Assembly (NCBI GenBank): GCA_002296975.1
Contig: DBIS01000230.1
Coordinates: forward strand, 1-37,520
Direction of reading: 5' to 3'
Length of the DNA stretch: 37,520 nt
From: Deltaproteobacteria bacterium UBA796
GTDB taxonomy: Bacteria; Myxococcota_A; UBA796
Shown here in pieces: positions 8,783-17,393 of the stretch (positions are counted from its first letter, which is position 1; each line of letters begins with the position of its first letter). The position numbers and the translations under genes were made by a program. The notes under the pieces are model-generated. The model did not search any database and was not told the origin of the DNA. It saw nothing but the letters and a program-made list of their open reading frames with translations.

Positions 8783-10111
8783 TCAAGGCTTATCAATGGC
8801 GCGTTGAGCACGTAGACGGATACGCTGAACTGGCTCGATTATGGTATCTGGAAGCGCCATTGAGATGGCCTGATCGCAAAGCGAGATCAATCGTGACCGG
8901 ACGGCGTCGAGCGCCGCATCTTTGTCGTTTACGTCGGGCCCACCGGCCATTCTAGAGATGGACATGAGTAGCGCAGGGGATTGCACCCTATTTCGCAGGA
9001 AAGCCAGGTTGGTGGGTTGGAGATTGAAGCCATTCAATGCGTCTGCCACTTGTGGGAGGCGCTTGGATAGTGATGGGTGCACCAAGGCGATCTCGAGGGT
9101 ATCCAAGGCTTGCTTTGTGGCGATCAATGTCCAGATCAACGCAGCTATTTCTGCATCGGCACCCCAAAGTTTTGCCCGCTGAAGGGTCGCTACCCGATCG
9201 AGGCCCTCACAGGGTGTGTCTGGACATGAGCCCTCCAGTCGCTGAGCGATGATCGCGACCATCGCTAGTCCCGTGGAGTCGTCTGCACCCGCATTTGTTT
9301 TGAGCGCGGCGTAGGCCAACTGAAGGGCCATGGCAGTCGGCGTTCCACCGTGTGTGTCTCGGCTAAGCTGTCGGGCAGATTGCATGGCGGTCTGCTCGGT
9401 ATTGGTATCCGCACCCACCCAGTTCAGAGCGTGGGCGCTTGCTCGCCAAAGGTGTGCTTTTCCTTCTTCGTGGGCGCCGGGTGTGCGTTCATGGTTTGAC
9501 CGGGCGACGATCAATGCCCCCATGGGCGTGTCTGCAAGTCCGGTGTAGGCCTCGCCCCCGAGGGCCTGGCCCACTTCGCTAAGGTCAATTTTTGGTCCAT
9601 CTAGCCAGCCACTCAACACCATTCGGGTGGCCATATGCCGAGCGTTCGCTACTTTCGTCTTTGGTTCCAAACCGGGTAGCCATGCACCCGGTGCGCTGGG
9701 TCGAACACCAATGGGTCGAACACCCACAGCGGTGAGCCCAAGGTAGGCTGACAGGCGTGCTTGTTGGGGGTGACCCCAGTCGCCATGGCTGCTTTCCACC
9801 CCGGCGAGCATGGCGCCTCGAGCCAGCGCGACGGCGATGGTGCCCCGGTTTTGGCTTTCAAGGGCCAGCCAATCCGATGGTTCTGGCCGGCTCAGTCTGG
9901 CCACCGAGGCCCAAGCGTTTAAAGCGGAGGACTCCTCCAGAGAGTCCCATGCCCCAGCGCCTCGGGAGTTTGGCCGTCGAACGAGAGGGTCAGAGGCCAG
10001 CAGGCTTTTTAGGCTTGGAGGCGCGTGCAAATCTTGAGGGGTATAGTCGACCCGTAAATGGGGTGGGACCTCCTTGTTGCAAGAGAAAATCAACAGGAAA
10101 AGCCACATCAT
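8783..10111 (-). CDS. Putative lipoprotein of unknown function, coupled to pyrD
   Basis: The chosen start is the ATG that overlaps the pyrD stop (ATGA), giving MMWLFLLIFSCNKEV. This is a very short signal with a lipidation Cys at residue 11; the upstream in-frame extension has no signal and lies inside pyrD. The mature protein is about 430 residues, rich in Ala, Leu and short helices (for example MATRMVLSGWLDGP and SARQLSRDTHGG), with one cysteine pair near SCPDTPCEG. It could be an alpha-helical repeat protein in the periplasm. I recognise no family. Coupling to pyrD gives no obvious functional clue. Confidence 0.7.
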   Translation of the reverse strand: MMWLFLLIFSCNKEVPPHLRVDYTPQDLHAPPSLKSLLASDPLVRRPNSRGAGAWDSLEESSALNAWASVARLSRPEPSDWLALESQNRGTIAVALARGAMLAGVESSHGDWGHPQQARLSAYLGLTAVGVRPIGVRPSAPGAWLPGLEPKTKVANARHMATRMVLSGWLDGPKIDLSEVGQALGGEAYTGLADTPMGALIVARSNHERTPGAHEEGKAHLWRASAHALNWVGADTNTEQTAMQSARQLSRDTHGGTPTAMALQLAYAALKTNAGADDSTGLAMVAIIAQRLEGSCPDTPCEGLDRVATLQRAKLWGADAEIAALIWTLIATKQALDTLEIALVHPSLSKRLPQVADALNGFNLQPTNLAFLRNRVQSPALLMSISRMAGGPDVNDKDAALDAVRSRLISLCDQAISMALPDTIIEPVQRIRLRAQRAIDKP

Positions 10112-11145
10112 TCGGTCGGCTTGAGCCCATCGTTGATTTGGTGGATAAGTCCAGGGCCTTCGAAGATGAGCCCGGTGTAGAGTTGGACGGCTGCACATCC
10201 GGCATCCAACAGTTCTTGGGCTTGAGCAGCTGTGCGGATTCCCCCGGCTCCGATCACCGGAATCGCGCCGTTTGCTTCATCGAGGATTAACTGCAAACGG
10301 GCCCGGGAGAGCGGCCATAAGGGAGCCCCGGACATACCTCCGGTCTCATCCAAACGGCCAGTGGTCAAAGGACGGGAACATGTGGTGTTGGTGGCGATAA
10401 TTCCAGAGCAGCCCGAGGTGATGGCGACTTTAACGGCACCCGACAGGGCACTATCGTCGAGGTCTGGAGAAAATTTGACGAGCACCGGGAGTTCCTTGGC
10501 GGCTGCAACCACAGCGCTGAGCAGCGCATGCAGTGGCTCGGCCTCTTGGAGCTTTCGGAGACCTGGGGTGTTGGGTGAGCTCACATTTACAGTGAAGTAG
10601 TCGACCACTGGTGCGAGAACACGGACAGACTCTAGGTAGTCATCGATGGCATTTTCCAACGGGGTAATCTTCGACTTTCCAATATTCGCACCGACCGGAA
10701 TGTTCGGCCATCGACCAGCAGCGCGAATCGCAGCCAACCGCTCGGCCAAGGCGGCAGCACCTTCGTTGTTAAAGCCCATTCTGTTGATCAGGGCCCCTTC
10801 CGGCTTAAGCCGAAAAAGACGAGGCCCAGGGTTTCCTTCTTGAGCATGGCAGGTGACGGTGCCCATCTCGATGAAGCCAAAGCCGAGTGCTGGCCAAAAA
10901 GAGACCGCCTCTCCATCTTTGTCGAGTCCTGCGGCGAGTCCAACCGGGCCTGCCAGCCGAAGCCCTCCGACCATGATCGGTGAAAACCGCCGAGGCGGCC
11001 CTACGAGAATGCGAATGAAAAATCCGTGAAGCCGGGGTGCTGCCGAAAGGGTGGACATCACCAAGCGGTGGGCCCGCTCTGCGTTCAACATGAATAAAAA
11101 AGGACGGGTGAGCCGCCACATCAAAGACAGTAGGATTCGACGCAT
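10108..11145 (-). CDS. pyrD: Dihydroorotate dehydrogenase (quinone), class 2
   Basis: The 345-residue protein starts with an amphipathic helix (MRRILLSLMWRLTRPFLFML), the membrane-associating N-terminus of class 2 enzymes that pass electrons to quinone. Visible family motifs are GLAAGLDKDGEA (FMN and substrate), NRMGFNNEG, VNVSSPNTPGLR with the catalytic Ser near residue 190, KFSPDL, TNTT, and IGAGGI with QLYTGLI at the phosphate-binding end. It oxidises dihydroorotate to orotate, the substrate of the PyrE protein encoded at 16860-17393 in this window. The gene diverges from the TlpA-like gene and overlaps the following lipoprotein gene by 4 bases. Confidence 0.97.
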   Translation of the reverse strand: MRRILLSLMWRLTRPFLFMLNAERAHRLVMSTLSAAPRLHGFFIRILVGPPRRFSPIMVGGLRLAGPVGLAAGLDKDGEAVSFWPALGFGFIEMGTVTCHAQEGNPGPRLFRLKPEGALINRMGFNNEGAAALAERLAAIRAAGRWPNIPVGANIGKSKITPLENAIDDYLESVRVLAPVVDYFTVNVSSPNTPGLRKLQEAEPLHALLSAVVAAAKELPVLVKFSPDLDDSALSGAVKVAITSGCSGIIATNTTCSRPLTTGRLDETGGMSGAPLWPLSRARLQLILDEANGAIPVIGAGGIRTAAQAQELLDAGCAAVQLYTGLIFEGPGLIHQINDGLKPTE

Positions 11146-11211
11146 AAGGCATACCTAGCACGGGGACCTATGATGGGGGTCGGCAGGGGGTGTCCATGAT
11201 ACGTTACTCCA

Positions 11212-11691
11212 ATGGCCATTCAGTTTTTACAGTTATTGCCCATGCTTTTTATGCTCGGGTGCTCCACCGCCATTGCCACTGGGCCTTTCGAGGGCTTGGC
11301 TGCCCCTGGGTTTCAAGCACCAACAATGGACGGCGGTAATTTTCGCCTCGAGCAAACCCAGGGCAAGCCAACGGTTTTGGTGTTTTGGGCCTCTTGGTGT
11401 GGCCCTTGCCGGAAAGAGGCGCCCGAGGTGGCTCGTATCGCCCACAGCTATGGGGCCGCTATCAATGTGGTCGGGGTTAATGCCGGGGAGACCCTCAGTG
11501 TTGCTCGCCGGGCTGCGGCCGAGATGGGGGTCACATGGCCGGTTGTGATGGATTCAGACGGAAAAATTCAGTCTCAATACAAGGTTACAGGCATCCCCTT
11601 GGTGTTGGTCCTCGACAAAGATGGTTTGGTGCGGCACCGAAATAACGGCGTCCCCACGGATATCCATCGTTTGCTCGATGGGCTGTCATGA
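11212..11691 (+). CDS. TlpA/ResA-type thioredoxin-fold lipoprotein
   Basis: The 159-residue protein has an N-terminal hydrophobic segment ending in a lipobox-like MLGC (Cys17), so it is probably tethered to a membrane facing the periplasm. The thioredoxin-fold domain contains WASWCGPCRKEAPE with redox Cys63 and Cys66, the ResA/TlpA-style VVGVNAG strand, and the cis-proline loop in VTGIPLVLVLDKDG. Such proteins reduce periplasmic disulphides, often during cytochrome c maturation, but no cytochrome gene is nearby. It is followed after 52 bases by the epimerase gene on the same strand. Confidence 0.88.
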   Translation: MAIQFLQLLPMLFMLGCSTAIATGPFEGLAAPGFQAPTMDGGNFRLEQTQGKPTVLVFWASWCGPCRKEAPEVARIAHSYGAAINVVGVNAGETLSVARRAAAEMGVTWPVVMDSDGKIQSQYKVTGIPLVLVLDKDGLVRHRNNGVPTDIHRLLDGLS

Positions 11692-11743
11692 TGGTGCAGT
11701 CAGTCTTAGCTTACCGTGTGGTTCAACAAGCAATGGTGCAGTC

Positions 11744-12667
11744 ATGAAGGTCTTGGTGACAGGCGGCGCAGGATTTATCGGCTCGCATTTGGTGCGCGCA
11801 TTGTTGGGCCGTTCAGATGTGGTGACGGTGCTCGACAATTTTGATGATGCATACGACCCGGCCATAAAATTGGCGAATATCGAGGGCTTGGACATCCGCT
11901 TGGTTCAGGGAGATGTTCGCGATCGGTCTGTGGTTGAATCGGCGCTAGCTGGGGTCGATGCCGTGGTCCACCTGGCCGCCTTGGCGGGGGTTCGTGAATC
12001 GCTTGAAGACCCTGCACGCTATGCGAGTGTCAACGTTGGCGGTACCGTGACTTTGCTAGAGGCTCTCCGCAGTCGGGGTGACATTCCTTTGGTGTTTGCG
12101 GGATCGAGCAGTGTATATGGAGAACGGCAGTCTGGGCCGTTTCGCGAGACAGATGCCCTCGGGTTTCCATCGAGCCCCTACGCTGGGAGCAAGCGCGCAG
12201 CGGAGTTGATGTGTCATGGTGCCCATCTAAGTTGGGGACAGGTTGTGACCATTTTGAGATTTTTTACGGTGTATGGGCCCCGGCAACGCCCGACAATGGC
12301 CATCTCTAAGTTCATCTCTATGGCCAAGTCTGGGCAGACCATTCCCTTGTTCGGCGGTGGACTCTCTCGCCGGGATTACACCTATGTCAGTGATGCAGTC
12401 TCATCGGTCTTGGCAGCCCTCGCAAAGCCCACGGGCTTTTCGCTCTTTAATGTTGGCGTGGGCGAGCCGGTGACCCTCAATGGCCTCGTGGATGCGATTT
12501 TCGAGGCCACAGACTGTACGGTACCGGTTGAGCGCTTCCCGGAACAGCCTGGTGATGTGTCGCTCACCTGGGCAGACCCTTCAGCAATAGAGGCGGCTTT
12601 GGGCTGGCGAGCTGAGGTGGGCCTTATTGCGGGCCTTGAGCGAACGGTTGCAGCGGGTGAAACCTAG
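11744..12667 (+). CDS. NAD-dependent epimerase/dehydratase, UDP-glucuronate 4-epimerase-like
   Basis: The start is the ATG of MKVLVTGGAGFIGSHL, because the family begins directly with the Rossmann strand; the open frame extends about 40 codons upstream without homologous features. The 307-residue short-chain dehydrogenase has TGGAGFIG (NAD loop), DNFDDAY, HLAALAGVRESL, the catalytic SSS and YAGSK (Tyr, Lys), TVYGPRQRP, and a late QPGDVSLTWAD stretch. The last elements are most like UDP-glucuronate or UDP-galacturonate 4-epimerases. It would supply an activated sugar for surface polysaccharide. It converges on pgsA with six bases between stops. Confidence 0.85.
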   Translation: MKVLVTGGAGFIGSHLVRALLGRSDVVTVLDNFDDAYDPAIKLANIEGLDIRLVQGDVRDRSVVESALAGVDAVVHLAALAGVRESLEDPARYASVNVGGTVTLLEALRSRGDIPLVFAGSSSVYGERQSGPFRETDALGFPSSPYAGSKRAAELMCHGAHLSWGQVVTILRFFTVYGPRQRPTMAISKFISMAKSGQTIPLFGGGLSRRDYTYVSDAVSSVLAALAKPTGFSLFNVGVGEPVTLNGLVDAIFEATDCTVPVERFPEQPGDVSLTWADPSAIEAALGWRAEVGLIAGLERTVAAGET

Positions 12668-12673
12668 GCGCTG

Positions 12674-13237
12674 CTAAGCGACCAGCTTGGTGTTGCGCAC
12701 GAACTCTCGGAAATAATGCAGTCCGCTAAACAGGGAGCAAAAGGTCGCAATCCACAGCAGGATGATGCCGATGGAGTGGACATTCAATCCCATGAGTTCG
12801 TGGTGATACAGTAAAAATCCAATCGCAGCACCCAGGTAGGCGGTTTTCAATTTGCCCAATGAGCTGGCAGCGATGACCAGACCTTCTTGGCTTGCGATAC
12901 CACGCAATCCGGTGATCGCGATTTCTCTGCATAATAATAAGGCGACAATCCAAGCGGGAGCGCGGCCCAAGGGGACGAGCATCACCAAGACAGTAATCGT
13001 CATGAGCTTGTCGGCGAGTGGGTCCAAGAATGCACCGACTGGGCTGACCAAGTCCCACCGTCGTGCGAGCCAACCATCGACGATGTCGGTGATCATGGCG
13101 ATCACGAAGATGACCAGTGAGACCAGTGCCTCTTGTTTGGTCGGCTCTGTTAGCAACAGCCACACCATCACTGGGATCACAGCGATGCGTGCCACTGTCA
13201 GGATGTTTGGCAGGTTCCAGAATCCTTTACTCTTCAC
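12674..13237 (-). CDS. pgsA: CDP-diacylglycerol--glycerol-3-phosphate 3-phosphatidyltransferase
   Basis: The 187-residue inner-membrane protein contains the full CDP-alcohol phosphotransferase signature, D-x2-D-G-x2-A-R then G-x3-D-x3-D (DIVDGWLARR with GAFLDPLAD). The N-terminus MKSKGFWNLPNILTVARI is typical of PgsA, and four or more membrane helices follow. It makes phosphatidylglycerol phosphate from CDP-diacylglycerol and glycerol-3-phosphate. The start overlaps the stop of the lytic transglycosylase gene by 4 bases, so the two envelope genes are co-translated. Length and motifs are normal. Confidence 0.95.
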   Translation of the reverse strand: MKSKGFWNLPNILTVARIAVIPVMVWLLLTEPTKQEALVSLVIFVIAMITDIVDGWLARRWDLVSPVGAFLDPLADKLMTITVLVMLVPLGRAPAWIVALLLCREIAITGLRGIASQEGLVIAASSLGKLKTAYLGAAIGFLLYHHELMGLNVHSIGIILLWIATFCSLFSGLHYFREFVRNTKLVA

Positions 13238-13830
13238 GGTCTCTCCGGCACATAGATGATGGGGCGCGTATTTTTGAAGTAACGCCGCAGGGCCAGCACG
13301 CGCTTTACATATGTTTGAGTCTCTGGAATATTGGGTACGGTCATGGTGCGCTTAACCCTGTTCGGACCTGCATTATAGCCCGCAAGCGCAAGGCGTAGAT
13401 CACCCTGAAAAATATTGAGCATTTTGGCAATATACCGTGTGCCGCCGTCAATACATTGGGCCGGGTCGAAGGGGTCAGTCACCCCGAGGTCTGCTGCTGT
13501 GGGGGGCATCAGTTGCATTAGGCCCTGGGCGCCTGAACGGGAGACGGCGTTTGGGTTCATACCGCTTTCGGCCAATACCACTGCCTTGATGAGCGAAGGC
13601 TCCACAGTGTAACGGTGCGCCGCTGCGGTGATCAGCCCATCAAAGGTGTCGAGCGAAGGGAAGGACTTCAGGTTGACCCTTCCAACTTTGGGTGGCGGAC
13701 CTTCGACATCAAAAATTGCGTATGCCACAGCACTGCTGGGTGAGTCTGTGAACGAAACCGAACCGTCGCTGTGCTCAGCACGCCAAACATCTCCTGCAAT
13801 GGCCATCGGTATCACAAAGAATATCCACAT
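13234..13830 (-). CDS. Lytic transglycosylase (SLT family) with DUF4124-like N-terminus
   Basis: The protein is about 198 residues if it starts at MWIFFVIPMAIAG, which makes a proper signal peptide and has AAGG-like pairing (GAAGG) just upstream. An earlier ATG at 13887 would overlap the nadB start. After the signal, VWRAEHSDGSVSFTDSP resembles the DUF4124 segment found in many periplasmic proteins. The SLT domain follows: VVLAESGMNPNAVSRSGAQG with catalytic Glu near 88, LMQLMPPTA and LAGYNAGPNRV. It cleaves the MurNAc-GlcNAc bond of peptidoglycan in the periplasm. It is translationally coupled to pgsA downstream. Confidence 0.92.
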   Translation of the reverse strand: MWIFFVIPMAIAGDVWRAEHSDGSVSFTDSPSSAVAYAIFDVEGPPPKVGRVNLKSFPSLDTFDGLITAAAHRYTVEPSLIKAVVLAESGMNPNAVSRSGAQGLMQLMPPTAADLGVTDPFDPAQCIDGGTRYIAKMLNIFQGDLRLALAGYNAGPNRVKRTMTVPNIPETQTYVKRVLALRRYFKNTRPIIYVPERP

Positions 13831-13885
13831 GACCTTCAGGTATGGAGGGGAAACAAATACTGCAAGACGAGATACAGACATTGGC

Positions 13886-15487
13886 ATGAATCAAAGCACT
13901 GACACAGTTGTGGTCGGCTCTGGCATCGCCGGCTTGTTGTTCGCTTTGGAAATGGCCAAAGTCGGCTCCGTCCTCGTGATCACCAAGGTCGATCGGAGCG
14001 TGACCAATACTGTAAAGGCCCAGGGCGGGATCGCTGCTGCTTGGGCAGAGGGTGACTCCTGGGAGGAGCATGTTCAGGACACGCTCACAGCAGGTGTAGG
14101 ATTGTGTCGGCAGGCTGTTGTGGAGCAAGTGGCGTCAAAAGCGCGAGAAACCGTTCAGGGGCTCATTTCTTTGGGGTGCGCCTTTGATGAAACGGAAAAT
14201 GGCTACGACCTTCACCGAGAGGGCGGGCATTCTGCGCGTCGTATTTTGCACAGTAAGGACAGCACTGGTGCGGAGATTATGCGGGCTTTGCTGGTCCGTG
14301 TAGACGCCCATCCTGAGATTGAAATCAGGGAGCACACGATGGCTGTCGACCTGATTACCCAGGGCACCTTGGCGCGTCGGGCAGGGAGACTTCCCCCTTC
14401 TGACGACCGCGTCTTGGGCCTGTACGCACTCGATACGCAAAGTGAGATGGTTTTTGCTGTTCCGGCCAAGGTTGTGGCGTTGTGTACAGGGGGTGCGGGC
14501 AAGGTGTATTTGTATACATCCAACCCTGATATCGCCTCTGGGGATGGTGTGGCCATCGCCTGGCGAGCTGGTGCCACCGTGGCCAATATGGAGTTTGTCC
14601 AGTTTCACCCGACCTGCTTGTTTCATCCCCAGGCCCGCAGTTTTCTGATCAGTGAAGCGCTTCGCGGAGAGGGTGGGGTTTTGCGGAATGGGAGCGGCGA
14701 GGCTTTCATGGCTCGGTATGACCCCAGAAAGGAGCTTGCTCCCCGTGACATTGTCGCCCGTGCCATCGACGCCGAGATCAAGCGCACAGGCGAGGATTGT
14801 GCGTGGTTGGATATGCGCCATATGGACCGTTCGGCGATTGCACACCATTTTCCCACTATCGATGCCCGATGTTGTGCCTTGGGAATTGACATGGCGAAGG
14901 CGCTCATTCCCGTGGTGCCCGCTGCGCACTATTTTTGCGGTGGAGTCGTGACCGACATTCACGGTGAAACGGATATTGAAAACCTATTTGCCCTCGGTGA
15001 GGTCGCTTGCACAGGGTTGCATGGGGCCAATCGCTTGGCGAGCAATTCGCTGTTGGAGGGCGCGGTGTTTGCGAAAGCGGCAGCATTGGTGGCCCATGGT
15101 CGACTGGAGTCGATCGCGACACCACCCGGCCTCCCCACATGGGACTCTGGCGAAGCCAGTGAGCCAGACGAGCAGGTTGTTATCACCCAAATCTGGGATG
15201 AAGTACGTCGATTTATGTGGAATTACGTTGGTATCGTCAGAACGAATAGACGATTGTTGAGAGCCCGAAAGCGCATAGAGCTGGTTCAAGAGGAAATTCA
15301 GACCTATTATTGGGACTTTAAGCTGACCGGTGATCTGGTGGAACTAAGGAACTTGGCGACTGTTGCTGAGCTTGTGGTGGAATGTGCGCTCCGCCGCCGA
15401 GAGAGCCGAGGACTGCACCACAACACCAATTATCCGGAGTCAGATGCACGTTTGGCCCATGACACCATTCTGAAGCGACGGTGGTGA
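13886..15487 (+). CDS. nadB: L-aspartate oxidase
   Basis: The protein is about 533 residues from the ATG of MNQSTDTVVVGSGIAGLL, where homologues begin; open frame upstream runs antisense through the transglycosylase gene and was ignored. It has the FAD loop GSGIAG, the KAQGGIAAAW and SARRILHSKDSTG active-site segments (substrate-binding Arg), EFVQFHPTCLF, and LGEVACTGLHGANRLASNSL. A C-terminal helical domain completes the flavoprotein. It oxidises aspartate to iminoaspartate, the first step of de novo NAD synthesis; nadA and nadC are not in the window. Its stop directly abuts that of the converging pepP gene with no gap. Confidence 0.96.
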   Translation: MNQSTDTVVVGSGIAGLLFALEMAKVGSVLVITKVDRSVTNTVKAQGGIAAAWAEGDSWEEHVQDTLTAGVGLCRQAVVEQVASKARETVQGLISLGCAFDETENGYDLHREGGHSARRILHSKDSTGAEIMRALLVRVDAHPEIEIREHTMAVDLITQGTLARRAGRLPPSDDRVLGLYALDTQSEMVFAVPAKVVALCTGGAGKVYLYTSNPDIASGDGVAIAWRAGATVANMEFVQFHPTCLFHPQARSFLISEALRGEGGVLRNGSGEAFMARYDPRKELAPRDIVARAIDAEIKRTGEDCAWLDMRHMDRSAIAHHFPTIDARCCALGIDMAKALIPVVPAAHYFCGGVVTDIHGETDIENLFALGEVACTGLHGANRLASNSLLEGAVFAKAAALVAHGRLESIATPPGLPTWDSGEASEPDEQVVITQIWDEVRRFMWNYVGIVRTNRRLLRARKRIELVQEEIQTYYWDFKLTGDLVELRNLATVAELVVECALRRRESRGLHHNTNYPESDARLAHDTILKRRW

Positions 15488-16852
15488 TCAGCCGCCGTAG
15501 GCACTCTCGAGTTCCAGGACGGTTTTTGGGATGGACCCGGTAAGTACTTCAGGCTTGTCATCGGTGACGAGCACATCATCCTCGATGCGAATTCCGCCAA
15601 AACCACGCCAGGCGGCTGCTCGCTCAAAGTCGACTGTTGATGAAAAGGTGGACCGAAACTCGGGCGCATCGAGGATTGCTGGGATCACATAAAATCCTGG
15701 CTCTACGGTGACGACCATTCCAGGCTCTAGGTCCAAGTCCAGGCGGAGATAGCCCAGGCCAAATTGCTCAGAGCGGACGCGGCCAGGCGCATAGGCCGCC
15801 TGGTCGCCAAAGTTTTCGAGGTCGTGAACGTCGAGGCCGATCAAGTGCCCAACACCGTGGGGGAAAAATAAGGCATGGGCTCCACATGCGACCGCGTCCT
15901 CTGGGCTGCACTTCACCAGTCCTTCATCAGCCAAGAACTGAGCCAACACGAGGGCACTTTCGATGTGAACATCTCGGTATCGGGTGCCAGATCGGACGAG
16001 AGCGATACCGCGTAACTGGGACTCCAGCACAGCTTCGTACGCTGCTTTTTGCCGGGGAGAAAATCGGCCTGATACTGGCCAGGTTCGGGTAACGTCGGTG
16101 GCATAGCCGGACTTCGACTCAGCACCGCCATCTAAGAGCAACAGTTGCCCATCTTGGAGGGTGTTGACGTAATTGAAGTTGTGTAAGACCTCTCCCCGAA
16201 CGGTGACGATGGAGGGGTAGGCCAGGCTGAGCCCTGCGCGCATAACCACATCATGAAAAGCGGCGGCGATGTGTTGCTCGTGTGCGCCGTGGTGAGTGGC
16301 AGCGATCGCAGCAAGGTGGGCTGCTCGTGTCACTTTGGCGGTGGAGCGCATCTCATCAACTTCTGAGGTGTCCAGGCGGCGACGCATGGCGATGATCGCA
16401 CTGATCAGGCCCTCGTGGCCATTTTTTGAACCGAATTCCAAGCTGGATTTGGAGAGTTGGCTCGCTTTTTGAGTTTGAGCGAGGTCCGGCACGGCGATCG
16501 TGGCGAGCCCGTTTAAGGCCTTTGCGTCTATTTCAAGTTGAGTGCTTGGTCGGACATTCGAAAACCCGAGCGCGGTGCCCAAGGCTTGGATGCTGTGGCT
16601 GGCCCCGTGCCAAAGCGCATCGTCGTGGCTCGGCTTCGGCAGGTATAGGACCGATTGGCCCTCGACGATCAACAGGGCGGCGCCCGGGTGAGTACAGCCT
16701 GTGAAATACAAAAAGCTGGAGTCTTGTCGAAAAGGCAGCGGCGACATGGGCAGATTGCGTGGACGGTGGCCATGGCCCATCAATAAAATGGGGGCATCCA
16801 GGGCCTGACTCAAGTGGGTCCGACGGCGGGCGTGAATGATGGGGTCGAGCAT
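15488..16852 (-). CDS. pepP: Xaa-Pro aminopeptidase (aminopeptidase P)
   Basis: The 454-residue protein has the two-domain creatinase-fold layout. The N-terminal half includes FRQDSSFLYFTGC, a hallmark of PepP. The C-terminal pita-bread domain supplies all five dinuclear metal ligands: LLDGGAE and ATDVTRTWP (two Asp), FFPHGVGHLIGLDVHD (His), VVTVEPGFYV (Glu) and IRIEDDVLV (Glu). It removes an N-terminal residue preceding proline, normally with manganese. GAGG overlapping the pyrE stop is the ribosome binding site (GAGGCCACCATG), so it is the last gene of the TRAP/hydrolase/pyrE operon. Confidence 0.95.
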   Translation of the reverse strand: MLDPIIHARRRTHLSQALDAPILLMGHGHRPRNLPMSPLPFRQDSSFLYFTGCTHPGAALLIVEGQSVLYLPKPSHDDALWHGASHSIQALGTALGFSNVRPSTQLEIDAKALNGLATIAVPDLAQTQKASQLSKSSLEFGSKNGHEGLISAIIAMRRRLDTSEVDEMRSTAKVTRAAHLAAIAATHHGAHEQHIAAAFHDVVMRAGLSLAYPSIVTVRGEVLHNFNYVNTLQDGQLLLLDGGAESKSGYATDVTRTWPVSGRFSPRQKAAYEAVLESQLRGIALVRSGTRYRDVHIESALVLAQFLADEGLVKCSPEDAVACGAHALFFPHGVGHLIGLDVHDLENFGDQAAYAPGRVRSEQFGLGYLRLDLDLEPGMVVTVEPGFYVIPAILDAPEFRSTFSSTVDFERAAAWRGFGGIRIEDDVLVTDDKPEVLTGSIPKTVLELESAYGG

Positions 16853-16859
16853 GGTGGCC

Positions 16860-17393
16860 TCAAATAATATCGGCGCGGGTCACCAGGGCTTCCAGTGTGT
16901 AGCCCGCATTTTTAAACATCTCAGAGGCACCTTCGCACCGGTCGACGACGCAAAGAATCTGGACAACCTCCAGCCCCGCAGCCTCGACGGCCTTGATGGC
17001 CCTGAGCAAGCTGCCGCCGGTGGTGACAGTGTCCTCGATCATGGTGACTTTTGAGCCGTCGGGTAGGCCGAAGCGTCCCTCGACCTGGTTGCCAGCACCA
17101 TGGCCCTTGGGCTCTTTTCGGACCATAAACCCATGGAGAGGTCGGCCTTGGAGCCAGCTGTGTGTGATCACTGCGCCGGTAATTGGATCTGCTCCAGTGA
17201 CAGGGCCGCCGATGCCGACGGCCTGTGGGTGAAGATTCTCCAAGATTAGCTTGGCTAAAACTGTCGCCCCTTCCGGGCTGAGTGTGGTCTGCCTAGCATC
17301 AACATAGAGGTCGCTGGTTTTTCCGCTGGCCAAGGTGAAGGTGCCTGTTCGGACCGACCGTTTCTTGAGAATCTCTACCAGACGTTCTTTCAT
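16860..17393 (-). CDS. pyrE: Orotate phosphoribosyltransferase
   Basis: The start is the ATG of MKERLVEILKKRSV, which overlaps the hydrolase stop as ATGA; six codons of open frame upstream are not needed. The 177-residue enzyme has the FTLASGKTSDLYVDAR segment, the flexible KEPKGHGAGNQVEG loop and the PRPP-binding VTMIEDTVTTGGS. It joins orotate and PRPP to give OMP in pyrimidine synthesis. pyrD is also in this window but in a separate unit. Its position behind a TRAP transporter and a lipase is unexpected; 7 bases separate it from pepP. Confidence 0.96.
   Translation of the reverse strand: MKERLVEILKKRSVRTGTFTLASGKTSDLYVDARQTTLSPEGATVLAKLILENLHPQAVGIGGPVTGADPITGAVITHSWLQGRPLHGFMVRKEPKGHGAGNQVEGRFGLPDGSKVTMIEDTVTTGGSLLRAIKAVEAAGLEVVQILCVVDRCEGASEMFKNAGYTLEALVTRADII

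Noticed and set aside
11621..11743. N-terminal extension of the epimerase
   Set aside because: It overlaps the thioredoxin-like gene, and the Rossmann strand of the family begins at the ATG at 11744.
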